64,000 nt of DNA from contig JARLGU010000009.1 in the NCBI GenBank assembly GCA_031292625.1, positions 1-64,000 on the forward strand. The letters are read 5' to 3'. A program made the translations under genes and the position numbers. This document shows positions 53,135 to 61,450 of the stretch, one piece after another; the stretch's first letter is position 1, and every line of letters starts with the position of its first letter. The notes beneath the pieces were generated by a model. The model did not search any database. It saw nothing but the letters and a program-made list of their open reading frames with translations, and was not told where the DNA came from. The DNA is from Capsulimonadaceae bacterium (GTDB lineage Bacteria > Armatimonadota > Armatimonadia > Armatimonadales > Capsulimonadaceae).

Positions 53135-54166
53135 CTACCGCGCGGGTTCCGCGATTCGCGGAACCTGTCCGGCCGGTGCGTTGCGAGCCTCCCGTGAATG
53201 GCTAGAAATGCCTTCGCCGGAGGCCGTTCGCATCTTTGAGCGCGGTATTCGAGGCCTGAGCGTGCGATCGAAAAAACGGGCGCATAACGCGAGTACGGGC
53301 GTCGATTCAAAAAGTGGATCGCAGTGTCCGGCATTTGGTAGAACGACGAGTTGAACCGGCAGCCCAACTCGAGTTAAGGCGCGTTCGAGAAGCTCGCTCT
53401 GTCCGAGCGGCACGACGCAGTCATTCGTTCCGTGTACGATCAAAAATGGCGCGTCATCGCGGGTTACCCAATGGCACGGGTTGGCGTCCTGGACTGCTTG
53501 CCGGTGATGCTCAAAACCGCCTGAACCAAAAAGAAGCGCGGGGGCCGAGTAGGGATCCGACGCCTGCAGGTCGCTCCCCATCTCGTCAAGCCGCGATAAA
53601 TCGGTCGGACCATACCAATCGCAAACGGCTTGAACGCGGCTGGATCGATCGCCGTTGCCGCCGTCGCCCTCAAGAGATGCGACGCCTCCCGTCGTTCCCA
53701 TTAGCGCGGCGAGATGCCCGCCCGCGGACTCTCCCCAAACGCCGATATGGTTGGCGTCGATGCCCCAGGTGGCCGCGCGCGCCCTTAGCGCTCTTACGGC
53801 GGACTTGCAATCGTGAAGCTGTGCCGGCCAGACAGCTTCCTGGCTAGGTCGATAATCGATGCTTGCCGTAAAAAATCCTCGCTTCGCCAAATAGTCGCAT
53901 TCCACTTGGCCTGAGTACCGGTTGCCCGTATGCCATCCGCCGCCGTGAATCCAAACGACGGCTGGCATGGGTGTCTTGGGGCGAAAGCGCGGGCGTATGA
54001 CATTCATGTACAGCGGTACGCCATCGCCGTATCCGTACAGAATGTCATCCTGCTCGATTGTTGCAGGCCCTGCCTGTATCCCGGAGAGAGTCAGTGCGGC
54101 GATTATTATAAGAAGAATAGCTCGAAATACCCCAAGCCGCAGTGTCGGCACGTTATTGTCCGTCAT
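53135..54166 (-). CDS. Secreted or anchored alpha/beta hydrolase (BD-FAE-like esterase)
   Basis: The 343-residue protein has an N-terminal hydrophobic segment (FRAILLIIIAALTLSGIQA) and an alpha/beta hydrolase domain. It shows the oxyanion-hole HGGGWH motif near residue 78, the nucleophile in GESAGGH near 151, an acid in VHGTND near 251 and the final His in NAGHCD near 281. The family includes feruloyl and acetyl esterases. Its ATG overlaps the ald stop codon (ATGA), so translation is coupled to ald. The tail after residue 300 is basic. Confidence 0.82.
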   Translation of the reverse strand: MTDNNVPTLRLGVFRAILLIIIAALTLSGIQAGPATIEQDDILYGYGDGVPLYMNVIRPRFRPKTPMPAVVWIHGGGWHTGNRYSGQVECDYLAKRGFFTASIDYRPSQEAVWPAQLHDCKSAVRALRARAATWGIDANHIGVWGESAGGHLAALMGTTGGVASLEGDGGNGDRSSRVQAVCDWYGPTDLSRLDEMGSDLQASDPYSAPALLFGSGGFEHHRQAVQDANPCHWVTRDDAPFLIVHGTNDCVVPLGQSELLERALTRVGLPVQLVVLPNAGHCDPLFESTPVLALCARFFDRTLRPRIPRSKMRTASGEGISSHSREARNAPAGQVPRIAEPAR

Positions 54167-55284
54167 GGCGCAGTCCAGAAAGCCGCCGCGGGGGCCTGCG
54201 GCAACCCGAGGATCTGCGCGATTTCGGGACGGTAGCATTGACCGGCGGCGATGCCGAGGCCGCGAGCGAGACCGTGATCCGACGCAAGGGCAGGGCGGAC
54301 GCCGCGATCCGCAAGCGAGAGAACGTACGGGAACGTTGCGTTCGTAAGCGCGTATGTCGACGTTGCGGGAACAGCGCCCGGAATGTTGGCGACGCCGTAG
54401 TGAACGACGTCATCGACCGTGAAAATCGGGATCGCGTGCGTCGTGGGATGCATGGTTTCGACGCAGCCGCCCTGGTCGACGGCGACGTCGATAATCACCG
54501 AACCCGGCTTCATCCGGCTCAGATCCGTTTCTCGAACAAGAATCGGAGTGCGCGCGCCAGGAATGAGCACCGCGCCGATCACGACATCCGCGGTAGGTAA
54601 AATGTCGCGAATGTGTGCGGGGTTCGAGAAGTATGTCGTAACGTTTGCGGGCAGGACATCGTCGAGGTAGCGCAGGCGGTCGAGGTCGATGTCAAATATT
54701 GTGACGTTCGCGCCCATTCCGGAAGCGATTTTCGCGGCATTGATTCCGACTACGCCGCCGCCGAGGATGACGACGTGCGCGGGGAGCACGCCCGGGACTC
54801 CGCCGAGCAGGATGCCGCGGCCTCCTTGTGGCCGTTCAAGGTATTTGGCGGCTTCCTGCACCGCCATCTTGCCGGCGATTTCAGACATTGGCGTGAGCAG
54901 CGGCAAGGACCGTCCGGCAAGGTCCTCGACCGTCTCGTACGCAATGCATGTCGCGCCGCTCGCGAGCATGGCGCGCGTAAGCGCTTCCGACGCCGCGAAA
55001 TGGAAATAGGTGAAGAGTGTCTGTCCAGGCCTGATCGACGGCCATTCTACGGAAATCGGTTCCTTCACCTTGACGATAATTTCCGCCTGCCCCCAGACGG
55101 CGGATACGCTTGCAATCCGGGCTCCCGCCGCCTCGAACTCGGCGTCGGTGATCCCGGTGCCCAGACCCGCGCCGCTCTCGACGACAACGAGATGCCCCTT
55201 GGAGGACAGGATCTCGGCTCCGGAAGGCGCTAAGGCGACACGGTTCTCGTTGTCCTTGATTTCCTTTGGAACTCCAACTATCAT
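54163..55284 (-). CDS. ald: Alanine dehydrogenase
   Basis: The 373-residue NAD-dependent enzyme interconverts L-alanine and pyruvate plus ammonia. It has the N-terminal signature VGVPKEIKDNENRVAL at residues 3-18, the catalytic His in FTYFHFAAS near 95 and the Rossmann motif GGGVVGINAAK near 175. The length is typical of the family. TATAAC is 6 nt before the ATG with no Shine-Dalgarno, suggesting a leaderless message. The downstream esterase overlaps its stop. Confidence 0.96.
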   Translation of the reverse strand: MIVGVPKEIKDNENRVALAPSGAEILSSKGHLVVVESGAGLGTGITDAEFEAAGARIASVSAVWGQAEIIVKVKEPISVEWPSIRPGQTLFTYFHFAASEALTRAMLASGATCIAYETVEDLAGRSLPLLTPMSEIAGKMAVQEAAKYLERPQGGRGILLGGVPGVLPAHVVILGGGVVGINAAKIASGMGANVTIFDIDLDRLRYLDDVLPANVTTYFSNPAHIRDILPTADVVIGAVLIPGARTPILVRETDLSRMKPGSVIIDVAVDQGGCVETMHPTTHAIPIFTVDDVVHYGVANIPGAVPATSTYALTNATFPYVLSLADRGVRPALASDHGLARGLGIAAGQCYRPEIAQILGLPQAPAAAFWTAP

Positions 55285-55290
55285 GATCAG

Positions 55291-55296
55291 GTTATA
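55291..55296 (-). promoter_or_regulatory. -10 box TATAAC immediately before ald
   Basis: TATAAC on the minus strand lies 6 nt before the ald ATG, consistent with a leaderless transcript. The -35 region is weak. Confidence 0.45.
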
Positions 55297-55353
55297 TCCT
55301 CAAGAATCGACCAGGAAAAGGCGGCGGACGCCTCGGAAATCGGAGTGATCGCA

Positions 55354-56556
55354 ATGGGAATGGTAGAGCGCACGGAGGGACACGTGGAGCGCTCGGCGCA
55401 GGGGGCCGTCGCGCGGAACTCCCATCCTCTGTCGCCTCTCACATACTGCCGCCGGAATATCAGGCGTTTGCTTCCCATGGCCGTGGTAATCGTACTGTCG
55501 GTGTTCCTCGTGGCGTCCGTCGTGACGATCGTCGATAGCGTCGATCTGACCGTAACGACCGTTTACAATTATACCCGCGTGCTGACGGTCGTGATTCCGC
55601 AGAGGAGCTCGTTGGCGATCGATCCCGACGATCGCAACCGCATAGCGGGTATCCCGGGCGTCGATCGAATTATCGACGGCTCGGGGTTCTTTATGAGCTT
55701 GAACACAGTTTTTGGAGCCACTCCTTTTCTGGTGATGGCGGTTACGGACAGTTCGCGCAATTACATCTTGCAGAGAGCCAACGACCATCTTTCGGCTGGC
55801 CGAATGCCAGTTCCGGGGGCTGCGGAAGCGGTGCTGTCCGATGGCATCGTGCGAAACAAACGGCTTAGAATTGGTGATGTCGTCGCGGGGCCCGACGACC
55901 AGGGCGGTCTGGCTGGCTGTCCTTTGCCGGTGAGGTTGGTGGGAATTGTCACGGGCCCAACGTGGATCGCGTTCACGACGCCTGAGTTTGCCAACGCCGC
56001 GATGCCGCTTTTCCCGCGCCATCTGATCGTGACGGCAAAGGATCAAGACGCTCTTCCGGCAATATCCTCGAGAATGCTAGCGGTGGTCAACCGTTCCAAG
56101 GTTCAGGTGTTATCGTACAGAACGCTCGTCGAGCAGATCCGGACGACCCTCGATTCGATGTATCTGATCATGAGCCTCGTTAATGCAATGGTCATTCTCG
56201 TTGTGGCGCTCATGAGCGGCATGCTCTCCAATATCTATTTCACGCAGCGGTTAACGGAGTTTGCGCTGTTATCCGCGATCGGAATCCGTCGAAGCACGCT
56301 CCTCTGGCACGCGGTATCCGAAACGGCGGTGGTAACGTCCATTGGCTGGCTGGCCGGGATGATCGTGACATGGATTCTGATGGCGCTGATGAAGGAGAGC
56401 GTGTTTGAACGACGGGGGATGCTGATCAATCCGCACGACGTGATGGCGCTGGCCTACACGGTCCCAATTCCATTCATCATCACCGCGTTCGCGATGGCAA
56501 CAATTTTCATACGGCTCGCAAAACTCGATCCGGTGACTATTATCGAAAGGCGCTAG
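55354..56556 (+). CDS. ABC transporter permease, FtsX/MacB type
   Basis: The 400-residue permease has a first membrane segment after a basic N-terminus (LPMAVVIVLSVFLVASVVTIV), a large extracytoplasmic domain (about 55-260) and three further segments in the C-terminal FtsX domain (about 270-400, ending in a short KLDPVTIIERR tail). The ATG at 55354 has GGAG eight nt upstream; an earlier GTG overlaps that site. The ATPase gene follows after 4 bp, so they form one transporter. The substrate is unknown; such systems export lipoproteins, peptides or envelope signals. Confidence 0.85.
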   Translation: MGMVERTEGHVERSAQGAVARNSHPLSPLTYCRRNIRRLLPMAVVIVLSVFLVASVVTIVDSVDLTVTTVYNYTRVLTVVIPQRSSLAIDPDDRNRIAGIPGVDRIIDGSGFFMSLNTVFGATPFLVMAVTDSSRNYILQRANDHLSAGRMPVPGAAEAVLSDGIVRNKRLRIGDVVAGPDDQGGLAGCPLPVRLVGIVTGPTWIAFTTPEFANAAMPLFPRHLIVTAKDQDALPAISSRMLAVVNRSKVQVLSYRTLVEQIRTTLDSMYLIMSLVNAMVILVVALMSGMLSNIYFTQRLTEFALLSAIGIRRSTLLWHAVSETAVVTSIGWLAGMIVTWILMALMKESVFERRGMLINPHDVMALAYTVPIPFIITAFAMATIFIRLAKLDPVTIIERR

Positions 56557-56560
56557 CGTA

Positions 56561-57298
56561 ATGAGCGTAGGCAGCGAGACGGACGCATCTGAAAGAATTA
56601 CGGACGATCTTAGCGCCGCCGGAGTGGGGCTCGCGTATCACGACGGCGATACGCGCACTGACGCATTGATCGACGTCAACGTGACGCTCCCCTCGACTGG
56701 CTTTATCGGTGTAATGGGGCCTTCGGGGTCTGGCAAGTCGTCGTTGCTCTATGTGCTTTCTGGACTGAAGCGGCCTACGACAGGCGACGTTCGGTATCGC
56801 GGCGAAAACCTGGCGCGGGCGTCCTCCTCGCGCCTGACTGCCCTTCGCCGCGCGCACTTTGGGTTCGTTTTTCAGCAGCCATGGCTGCTGGGCTGGCAAA
56901 CGGCCTGGGAGAATGTTCTTGACGGCGCCCCTGACGTCGATGAGCGAGCGTGCGAGCGCGCCGCAAGAGTGATGAAGGATCTTGGCATCGCCGCGTTCGC
57001 ACGCAAAATGCCGTCGCAACTGTCCGGCGGCGAAAAGCAACGCGTCTGTGTCGCCCGGGCAATGTTGAACCGCCCCAAGGTCATTTTCGCCGATGAACCG
57101 ACCGCGTCGCTGGATCATCACAATGGACACCTGGTCGTCGACATGCTGGCACGCTACCGGCAGGAAGGCCTGGTCATCGTGGTAACACACGATGCTGAAA
57201 TGTTGCAGGATGCCGACCGCATCCTCGTGATGCGCGACGGCCGCGCGCTGGGGTGGTCGACGCCGTCTCAGACTGCGGGAGTTGCGCTGGGCGGGTAG
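56561..57298 (+). CDS. ABC transporter ATP-binding protein (LolD/MacB type)
   Basis: The 245-residue ATPase has Walker A GPSGSGKS at 53-60, a Q-loop (GFVFQQPWLLGW), the signature LSGGEKQRV near 153, Walker B VIFADEPTAS near 173 and the H-loop TH near 210. It energises the FtsX-type permease encoded just upstream. The start lies 4 bp after the permease stop. Confidence 0.93.
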   Translation: MSVGSETDASERITDDLSAAGVGLAYHDGDTRTDALIDVNVTLPSTGFIGVMGPSGSGKSSLLYVLSGLKRPTTGDVRYRGENLARASSSRLTALRRAHFGFVFQQPWLLGWQTAWENVLDGAPDVDERACERAARVMKDLGIAAFARKMPSQLSGGEKQRVCVARAMLNRPKVIFADEPTASLDHHNGHLVVDMLARYRQEGLVIVVTHDAEMLQDADRILVMRDGRALGWSTPSQTAGVALGG

Positions 57299-57330
57299 GG
57301 GCGGCATGTTGGGGTACACTTATCACCGTC

Positions 57331-58233
57331 ATGGATTTTGATCGATATTGGCGGGACGTTCGCGAAGAGGTTGCTGCGGCGGATCAGGATTGGGACCGGC
57401 AGGCGCGTGATGAGGTTGTTGAAGCAAATGGAGGCCGCTGGCGAATCGATTGGGTGCGATTTTCATCGGTTCGAGACTCGCTTGTTTGGGGCTGGCATGC
57501 CGTGCCCTTGTCTCCCTCGCCGAATGGCGCGTGCATGCTGTGGCTGCCCGGATACTCGTACGGAACTCCGCCTCCCGATCCGACTTGCTTGATCCCGGGC
57601 GCGTCGACGCTGTGTATCAATGTGCATGGTTTACGTCCTGATGAACCCTATATAAATCCGGCGGGCAAAAACGACTATATTCTGCAGGATATCGACAATC
57701 CTGTCACGTATATAATGCGAAGCGTAGTGCAGCATTGTCTGCGGGCTCTCCATGTTGCTGCTGCTTTGCCGGAAGTGAACGCGGCGCGAATCGTCGTCGG
57801 CGGCATGAGCCAGGGCGGCGCCTTGGCGATCATGAGCGCCGCGAACAGCGTCGTGCCAAAGGCGTGTTTCGCGGACATGCCGTTCCTATCGGATATCGAG
57901 ACGGCTGTCCGCTCGTCCAGCAGCCCGGTTTACAAGGCGATTCGCCACCGGATGCGCGTTGCCCCGGCGGCAGCGGACGGCATTCTTGCGACCTTGTCGC
58001 TCTTCGATCCCGTTAGGCACGCGCCGCGGGTGGTCGTCCCGACGTGCTTAAGCGCGGGCGGACGCGATCCATCCGTTAAACCTGCTGGAGTCGAAATGGT
58101 GTTTTGCGCACTCGGTACGGAAATCAAGCACTACGAGTTTTATCCTAACGCGGGCCATGTGTTCCTACCTGAAATGAATCGGACGCATACCGAGTGGGTT
58201 GCGAGGCATGTCCTCGAAGAAAAGGAGATTTAG
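57331..58233 (+). CDS. CE7-like acetyl xylan esterase / alpha/beta hydrolase
   Basis: The 300-residue protein resembles carbohydrate esterase family 7 (acetyl xylan esterase/cephalosporin deacetylase). The nucleophile Ser is in GGMSQGGAL near residue 150, an Asp is in SAGGRDPSVKPAG near 240 and the His is in NAGHVFLPE near 275. The ATG at 57331 starts the homologous region (MDFDRYWRDV); an earlier ATG lies inside the ATPase gene. No signal peptide is seen, so it probably deacetylates imported oligosaccharides. Confidence 0.78.
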   Translation: MDFDRYWRDVREEVAAADQDWDRQARDEVVEANGGRWRIDWVRFSSVRDSLVWGWHAVPLSPSPNGACMLWLPGYSYGTPPPDPTCLIPGASTLCINVHGLRPDEPYINPAGKNDYILQDIDNPVTYIMRSVVQHCLRALHVAAALPEVNAARIVVGGMSQGGALAIMSAANSVVPKACFADMPFLSDIETAVRSSSSPVYKAIRHRMRVAPAAADGILATLSLFDPVRHAPRVVVPTCLSAGGRDPSVKPAGVEMVFCALGTEIKHYEFYPNAGHVFLPEMNRTHTEWVARHVLEEKEI

Positions 58234-58287
58234 GCACTGGAACAGATAATACAGGAACAGGAACTGCTCGATGCGGCGGACCGTTTG

Positions 58288-58461
58288 ATGGAACATTTCG
58301 GCCGGAGCGGCTCAGGACGCGGGTCCGCGCTTCGTCTGCTCGGAGCGTATTTTATCTACAAGGAGCGCGGGGCCGCCGGACTGCGCGCGGCTGGCTTTTC
58401 CCGAAACAGCGTCGTTCATTACATTGAGAAGCTGCACGAAGTGGGGCTGCTCAGCAAGTAG
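58288..58461 (+). CDS. Small helix-turn-helix-like protein after the esterase
   Basis: The frame after the esterase stop encodes a basic, helical protein; from the ATG at 58288 it has 57 residues ending HYIEKLHEVGLLSK. The residues RAAGFSRNSVVHYIEKLHEVGLL look like the recognition part of a winged or simple helix-turn-helix. Sense coding continues upstream to a CTG at 58237 with AAGGAG nine nt before it, which would give 74 residues and a rare start codon. It may be co-transcribed with the esterase. Confidence 0.5.
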   Translation: MEHFGRSGSGRGSALRLLGAYFIYKERGAAGLRAAGFSRNSVVHYIEKLHEVGLLSK

Positions 58462-58471
58462 CGGCGATCGG

Positions 58472-59524
58472 TCAGGAATGGTGCAGCGCCCCCGGGGCAG
58501 CGGCTGCTTGTGCCGGCGTGATATGATCGCCGCAGTAGAGCGGATCGTCAGGCGATGCGCTGACGCAAGACCCAACGCGCTCGGTCTGAATGGTCGCATG
58601 CGAAATGCCAAATTGCTCGTCGAGCAGCGTGTTTATGGCGAACAACATGCCGTCAATTTCGTCCATGGTGCGCGCGTTGTCGACTTCGACGTGGCAGCTC
58701 ATGAAGTTCATGCCGTCCGAAACCGACCAGACGTGAATATCGTGAACATTGACCACGTGTTCGACGGCGCGAAGCCTGCTAATGAGTGCGTCGAGGTCGA
58801 GATTTCTCGGTGCGCCCTCAAGAAGGACGTCGGTTGCCTCCCGAACGATCCCCCAGCTGGACCAGAGAATAAACGCGCCGATCAGTACGGAGACGGCAGC
58901 ATCGATCTGCATCCAATGCATGTAGCGCGAGAGAATCGCGGCCGCAAGCACGGAGAGAGCGGAAAGCGCATCGCCTGCCATGTGTATATAGGCGGCGCGG
59001 ACATTGAGATTGTCGTGGGAATGCCCATGCAGGAGGCTAGCGATCACTGTGTTCATGAGCACCGCGACGATCGATACGACAATCATAACGCTGGTGTTAA
59101 TCTGCGTCGGGTGTTGAAAGCGAACCACTGCTTCGGCAAGGATCCCAATGGCGATCGCCATCAACGTTGCTGCGTTGAAGAGTGCCGTTAGAATTGCGAC
59201 CCTGTGATAGCCGTAGGTCTTGCGAGCGTCAGCTGGCCGCCGGGCGATCCAGATGGCGTAGGCGGCGAGCCCGAGCGCGAGAGCATCGCTGAAGTTGTGT
59301 CCGGCGTCGGCGAGAAGCGCCAGACTGTGCGCGTACCAGCCTCCAGCCGATTCGAAGACGACGAACAGCGTGGTGACGATCAGGGACACCCATAGGATCG
59401 GACCCTGAGCAGAATGATTATGATGATGGTGCCCGCCATGGTCCGCGCATGCATGGTCAAGAATAGGGAGACTGCTTGCTTCGTGAACGTGTTTGCCGCC
59501 TAAATGCTCGTTATTTGCGCTCAT
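58472..59524 (-). CDS. Cation diffusion facilitator (CzcD-like) metal exporter
   Basis: The 350-residue exporter has six membrane segments (about residues 40-220). A His-rich N-terminus (HACADHGGHHHHNHSAQG) is followed by the first segment and the metal-site motif LLADAGHNFSDAL near 70. A second half-site, YIHMAGDALSAL, lies near 180, and a cytoplasmic C-terminal domain (about 230-330) follows. It exports Zn2+, Co2+ or Cd2+ in exchange for protons. TATAAT is 7 nt before the ATG, without a Shine-Dalgarno. Confidence 0.92.
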   Translation of the reverse strand: MSANNEHLGGKHVHEASSLPILDHACADHGGHHHHNHSAQGPILWVSLIVTTLFVVFESAGGWYAHSLALLADAGHNFSDALALGLAAYAIWIARRPADARKTYGYHRVAILTALFNAATLMAIAIGILAEAVVRFQHPTQINTSVMIVVSIVAVLMNTVIASLLHGHSHDNLNVRAAYIHMAGDALSALSVLAAAILSRYMHWMQIDAAVSVLIGAFILWSSWGIVREATDVLLEGAPRNLDLDALISRLRAVEHVVNVHDIHVWSVSDGMNFMSCHVEVDNARTMDEIDGMLFAINTLLDEQFGISHATIQTERVGSCVSASPDDPLYCGDHITPAQAAAAPGALHHS

Positions 59525-59531
59525 ATTACGA

Positions 59532-59537
59532 ATTATA
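59532..59537 (-). promoter_or_regulatory. -10 box TATAAT immediately before the CDF exporter
   Basis: The perfect TATAAT lies 7 nt from the start codon on the minus strand, consistent with a leaderless transcript; no good -35 is visible. Confidence 0.5.
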
Positions 59538-59724
59538 CCCTGCGTGGGTCGGAGACTCCTTTAAGGATCGTCTGGTACAATTTCACGGCGCAAAGATGCA
59601 ATTTACGTTTGTGTTTGACTGATAAACGGCAGATCCCGGTCTCGAAATGCATGGTTTAGGGCTGCTTTTGGAAGCATCGATTGGCAGATTGGCGCAAGGT
59701 CGTTGAGTTTCCCGTCCGGCGCGC
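59538..59724. other. Intergenic region before the sigma-factor operon
   Basis: No gene is supportable in this stretch. The full gap runs from 59525 to 59843; its right part holds the promoter and a hairpin listed separately. Confidence 0.45.
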
Positions 59725-59753
59725 TTGCATACGGTAGCCTTGCCGGGTATACT
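59725..59753 (+). promoter_or_regulatory. Sigma-70-type promoter before the sigma-factor operon
   Basis: TTGCAT (59725-59730) and TATACT (59748-59753) are separated by 17 bp. A hairpin GTGGTTG/CAACCAC at 59809-59831 lies in the predicted 5' leader, just before the GTG start of the next gene. Confidence 0.6.
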
Positions 59754-59843
59754 TCGGAGACAAGCGCGTGGTTATGACGGTCGTTACGCGAATCATGGGC
59801 AACGCGTTGTGGTTGCACTTTCAGCAACCACCCTCGAACAAGA

Positions 59844-60140
59844 GTGACGCATCTATTTGAAGAGCTTCCATGGTGGCTGGGCGGCGTCGCCGCCATCATC
59901 GTCGGCGGTGTGAGTGCGGCTGGCGGTTGCGACGTCTGGGACTGCTTGATGCGCTCGGGGTTGGCTTACGCCATCTTTTGGGTGATCGGCATTCCGCTAG
60001 GCAAGTTTTTTCGGGAGACGGCAGTCAGCCCAAAGCCCGAGAGTAAGGCGAGCGACGCCGAAGAATTGCCTCCCTCCGAGGATTCGTTTGACGAAGAGGA
60101 TCCTGGAGAGGCGCACATTTCCGGTGACATCGAGGAATAA
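59844..60140 (+). CDS. Small membrane protein preceding the sigma factor
   Basis: The 98-residue protein starts with GTG. It has two hydrophobic stretches (WWLGGVAAIIVGGVSAAGG and LAYAIFWVIGIPLGKF) and a highly acidic C-terminal tail (EELPPSEDSFDEEDPGEAH). I do not recognise a family. It ends 9 bp before the sigma-factor gene, so it is probably translated from the same mRNA and might act as a partner or regulator. Confidence 0.6.
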   Translation: MTHLFEELPWWLGGVAAIIVGGVSAAGGCDVWDCLMRSGLAYAIFWVIGIPLGKFFRETAVSPKPESKASDAEELPPSEDSFDEEDPGEAHISGDIEE

Positions 60141-60149
60141 TAGCGTCAT

Positions 60150-60938
60150 ATGTCATTATCGGCACTCGAGGTGAATGCGCTCTGGCGCAGGTTCCGCATA
60201 GCAAAGGACTCAAAGACACGAGATGCTTTGATCAATCACTATGCCTATCTGGTCAAGATCACGTCGGGCCGCGTGGTTACGAGCTTGCCCCCCAACCTTG
60301 AACGCGAGGACTTAATCAGCGTTGGCGTTGTTGGGCTCATCAAAGCGATCGACCAGTTTGATCCCGGTCGCCAGGTGAAGTTCGAGACCTACGCGATTGC
60401 CCTGATTCGCGGCGCGATTTTGGAAATGCTGCGAGAAGAAGACTGGGTCCCGCGCAGTATCCGCGATAACGTCAAAAACCTCGAGCGCGTCTATCATCGC
60501 CTCGAAGTGAAGTTCGGCCGGCCCGCCACGGAAGAGGAAGTTGCGGACGAGCTTGGCATAACCGTCGACGACTTACAGCAACTGCTTGTTAACACGAGCA
60601 GAGCGTCCGTGCTCTCGCTGGATGACGTTTTGATGGGCAGCGGCGGCGACAGCGGCGAGAACCTCCACCTTGCCGATGTGCTTGCCGACGAGACATCCAA
60701 CATTTCCCACCAGGTCGAGCGCGTTGAGCGGAAACGCATCCTCGCACTGGGGATCGACCGGCTTCCGGATCGTGAGCGTCTTGTGATCGCTCTGTACTAC
60801 TATGAAGGACTAACCTTCAAGGAAATCGGCAAAGTCCTCGGGGTTTCCGAATCCCGGGTCTACCAGTTGCATACGCAAGCCGTCCTGCGAATTCGCGGTT
60901 ACCTCCAGCGGGATACCGCGTTGTTCCAGAGCACCTGA
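60150..60938 (+). CDS. FliA/WhiG family RNA polymerase sigma factor
   Basis: The 262-residue alternative sigma factor has regions 2 (DLISVGVVGLIKAIDQFDPGRQVKFETYA near residue 52), 3 (RPATEEEVADELGITVDDLQQ) and 4 (LPDRERLVIALYYYEGLTFKEIGKVLGVSESRVYQLH). The order and length match FliA and WhiG, which direct flagellar or sporulation-type genes. No flagellar gene is in the window, so a role in development or stress rather than motility is possible. Confidence 0.92.
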   Translation: MSLSALEVNALWRRFRIAKDSKTRDALINHYAYLVKITSGRVVTSLPPNLEREDLISVGVVGLIKAIDQFDPGRQVKFETYAIALIRGAILEMLREEDWVPRSIRDNVKNLERVYHRLEVKFGRPATEEEVADELGITVDDLQQLLVNTSRASVLSLDDVLMGSGGDSGENLHLADVLADETSNISHQVERVERKRILALGIDRLPDRERLVIALYYYEGLTFKEIGKVLGVSESRVYQLHTQAVLRIRGYLQRDTALFQST

Positions 60939-60942
60939 TGTC

Positions 60943-61392
60943 TTGACAGCACCTTCGCCTCACGATCTTTTCATTCGCATCGCCGAGCCGGGACCCGATC
61001 GGGACGCGTGCTTCGCGATTCGTCGCGAAGTCTTTGTCGTCGAACAAAATGTTCCTCAAGCGATCGAATACGATGCGTTTGACCGGGCCGCCGTTCACCT
61101 GCTGGCGCGCCGGTCGGGCATGCCAGTCGGGTGCGCGCGCTGGATACGTCATGGGGACGTCGCAAGAATTGGCCGGGTGGCAGTCGTTCGATTCGCGCGC
61201 GGGCAAGGCATCGGAGCCGCGCTGATGCATCGCGCCCTGGAAACCGTCGCAGAGGCGGGCTTTCGCAATGCCATTCTCCACGCCCAGGTCGCAACGCGCT
61301 CGTTTTACGCCGCGTTGGGATTTGTTGCCGAAGGCCCCGAGTTCGTTGAAGCCGGGATTCCCCATGTTCTGATGCGCAAGGAGCTGCCATGA
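60943..61392 (+). CDS. GNAT family N-acetyltransferase
   Basis: The 149-residue protein has the GNAT fold. An N-terminal REVFVVEQNVPQAIEYD segment near residue 28 recalls the ElaA-like branch. The acetyl-CoA-binding loop is in VVRFARGQGIGAALM near 85, and a Phe-Tyr-Leu-Gly-F motif (FYAALGFV) is near 122. The start is a TTG 4 bp after the sigma-factor stop, without a clear ribosome-binding site. The substrate is unknown. Confidence 0.8.
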   Translation: MTAPSPHDLFIRIAEPGPDRDACFAIRREVFVVEQNVPQAIEYDAFDRAAVHLLARRSGMPVGCARWIRHGDVARIGRVAVVRFARGQGIGAALMHRALETVAEAGFRNAILHAQVATRSFYAALGFVAEGPEFVEAGIPHVLMRKELP

Positions 61393-61450
61393 ACGCTCGC
61401 GTTCCCTCTTCTGGCGCTCGCTGCTGGGCCGCCGCCGCGGAGACGCTCCG

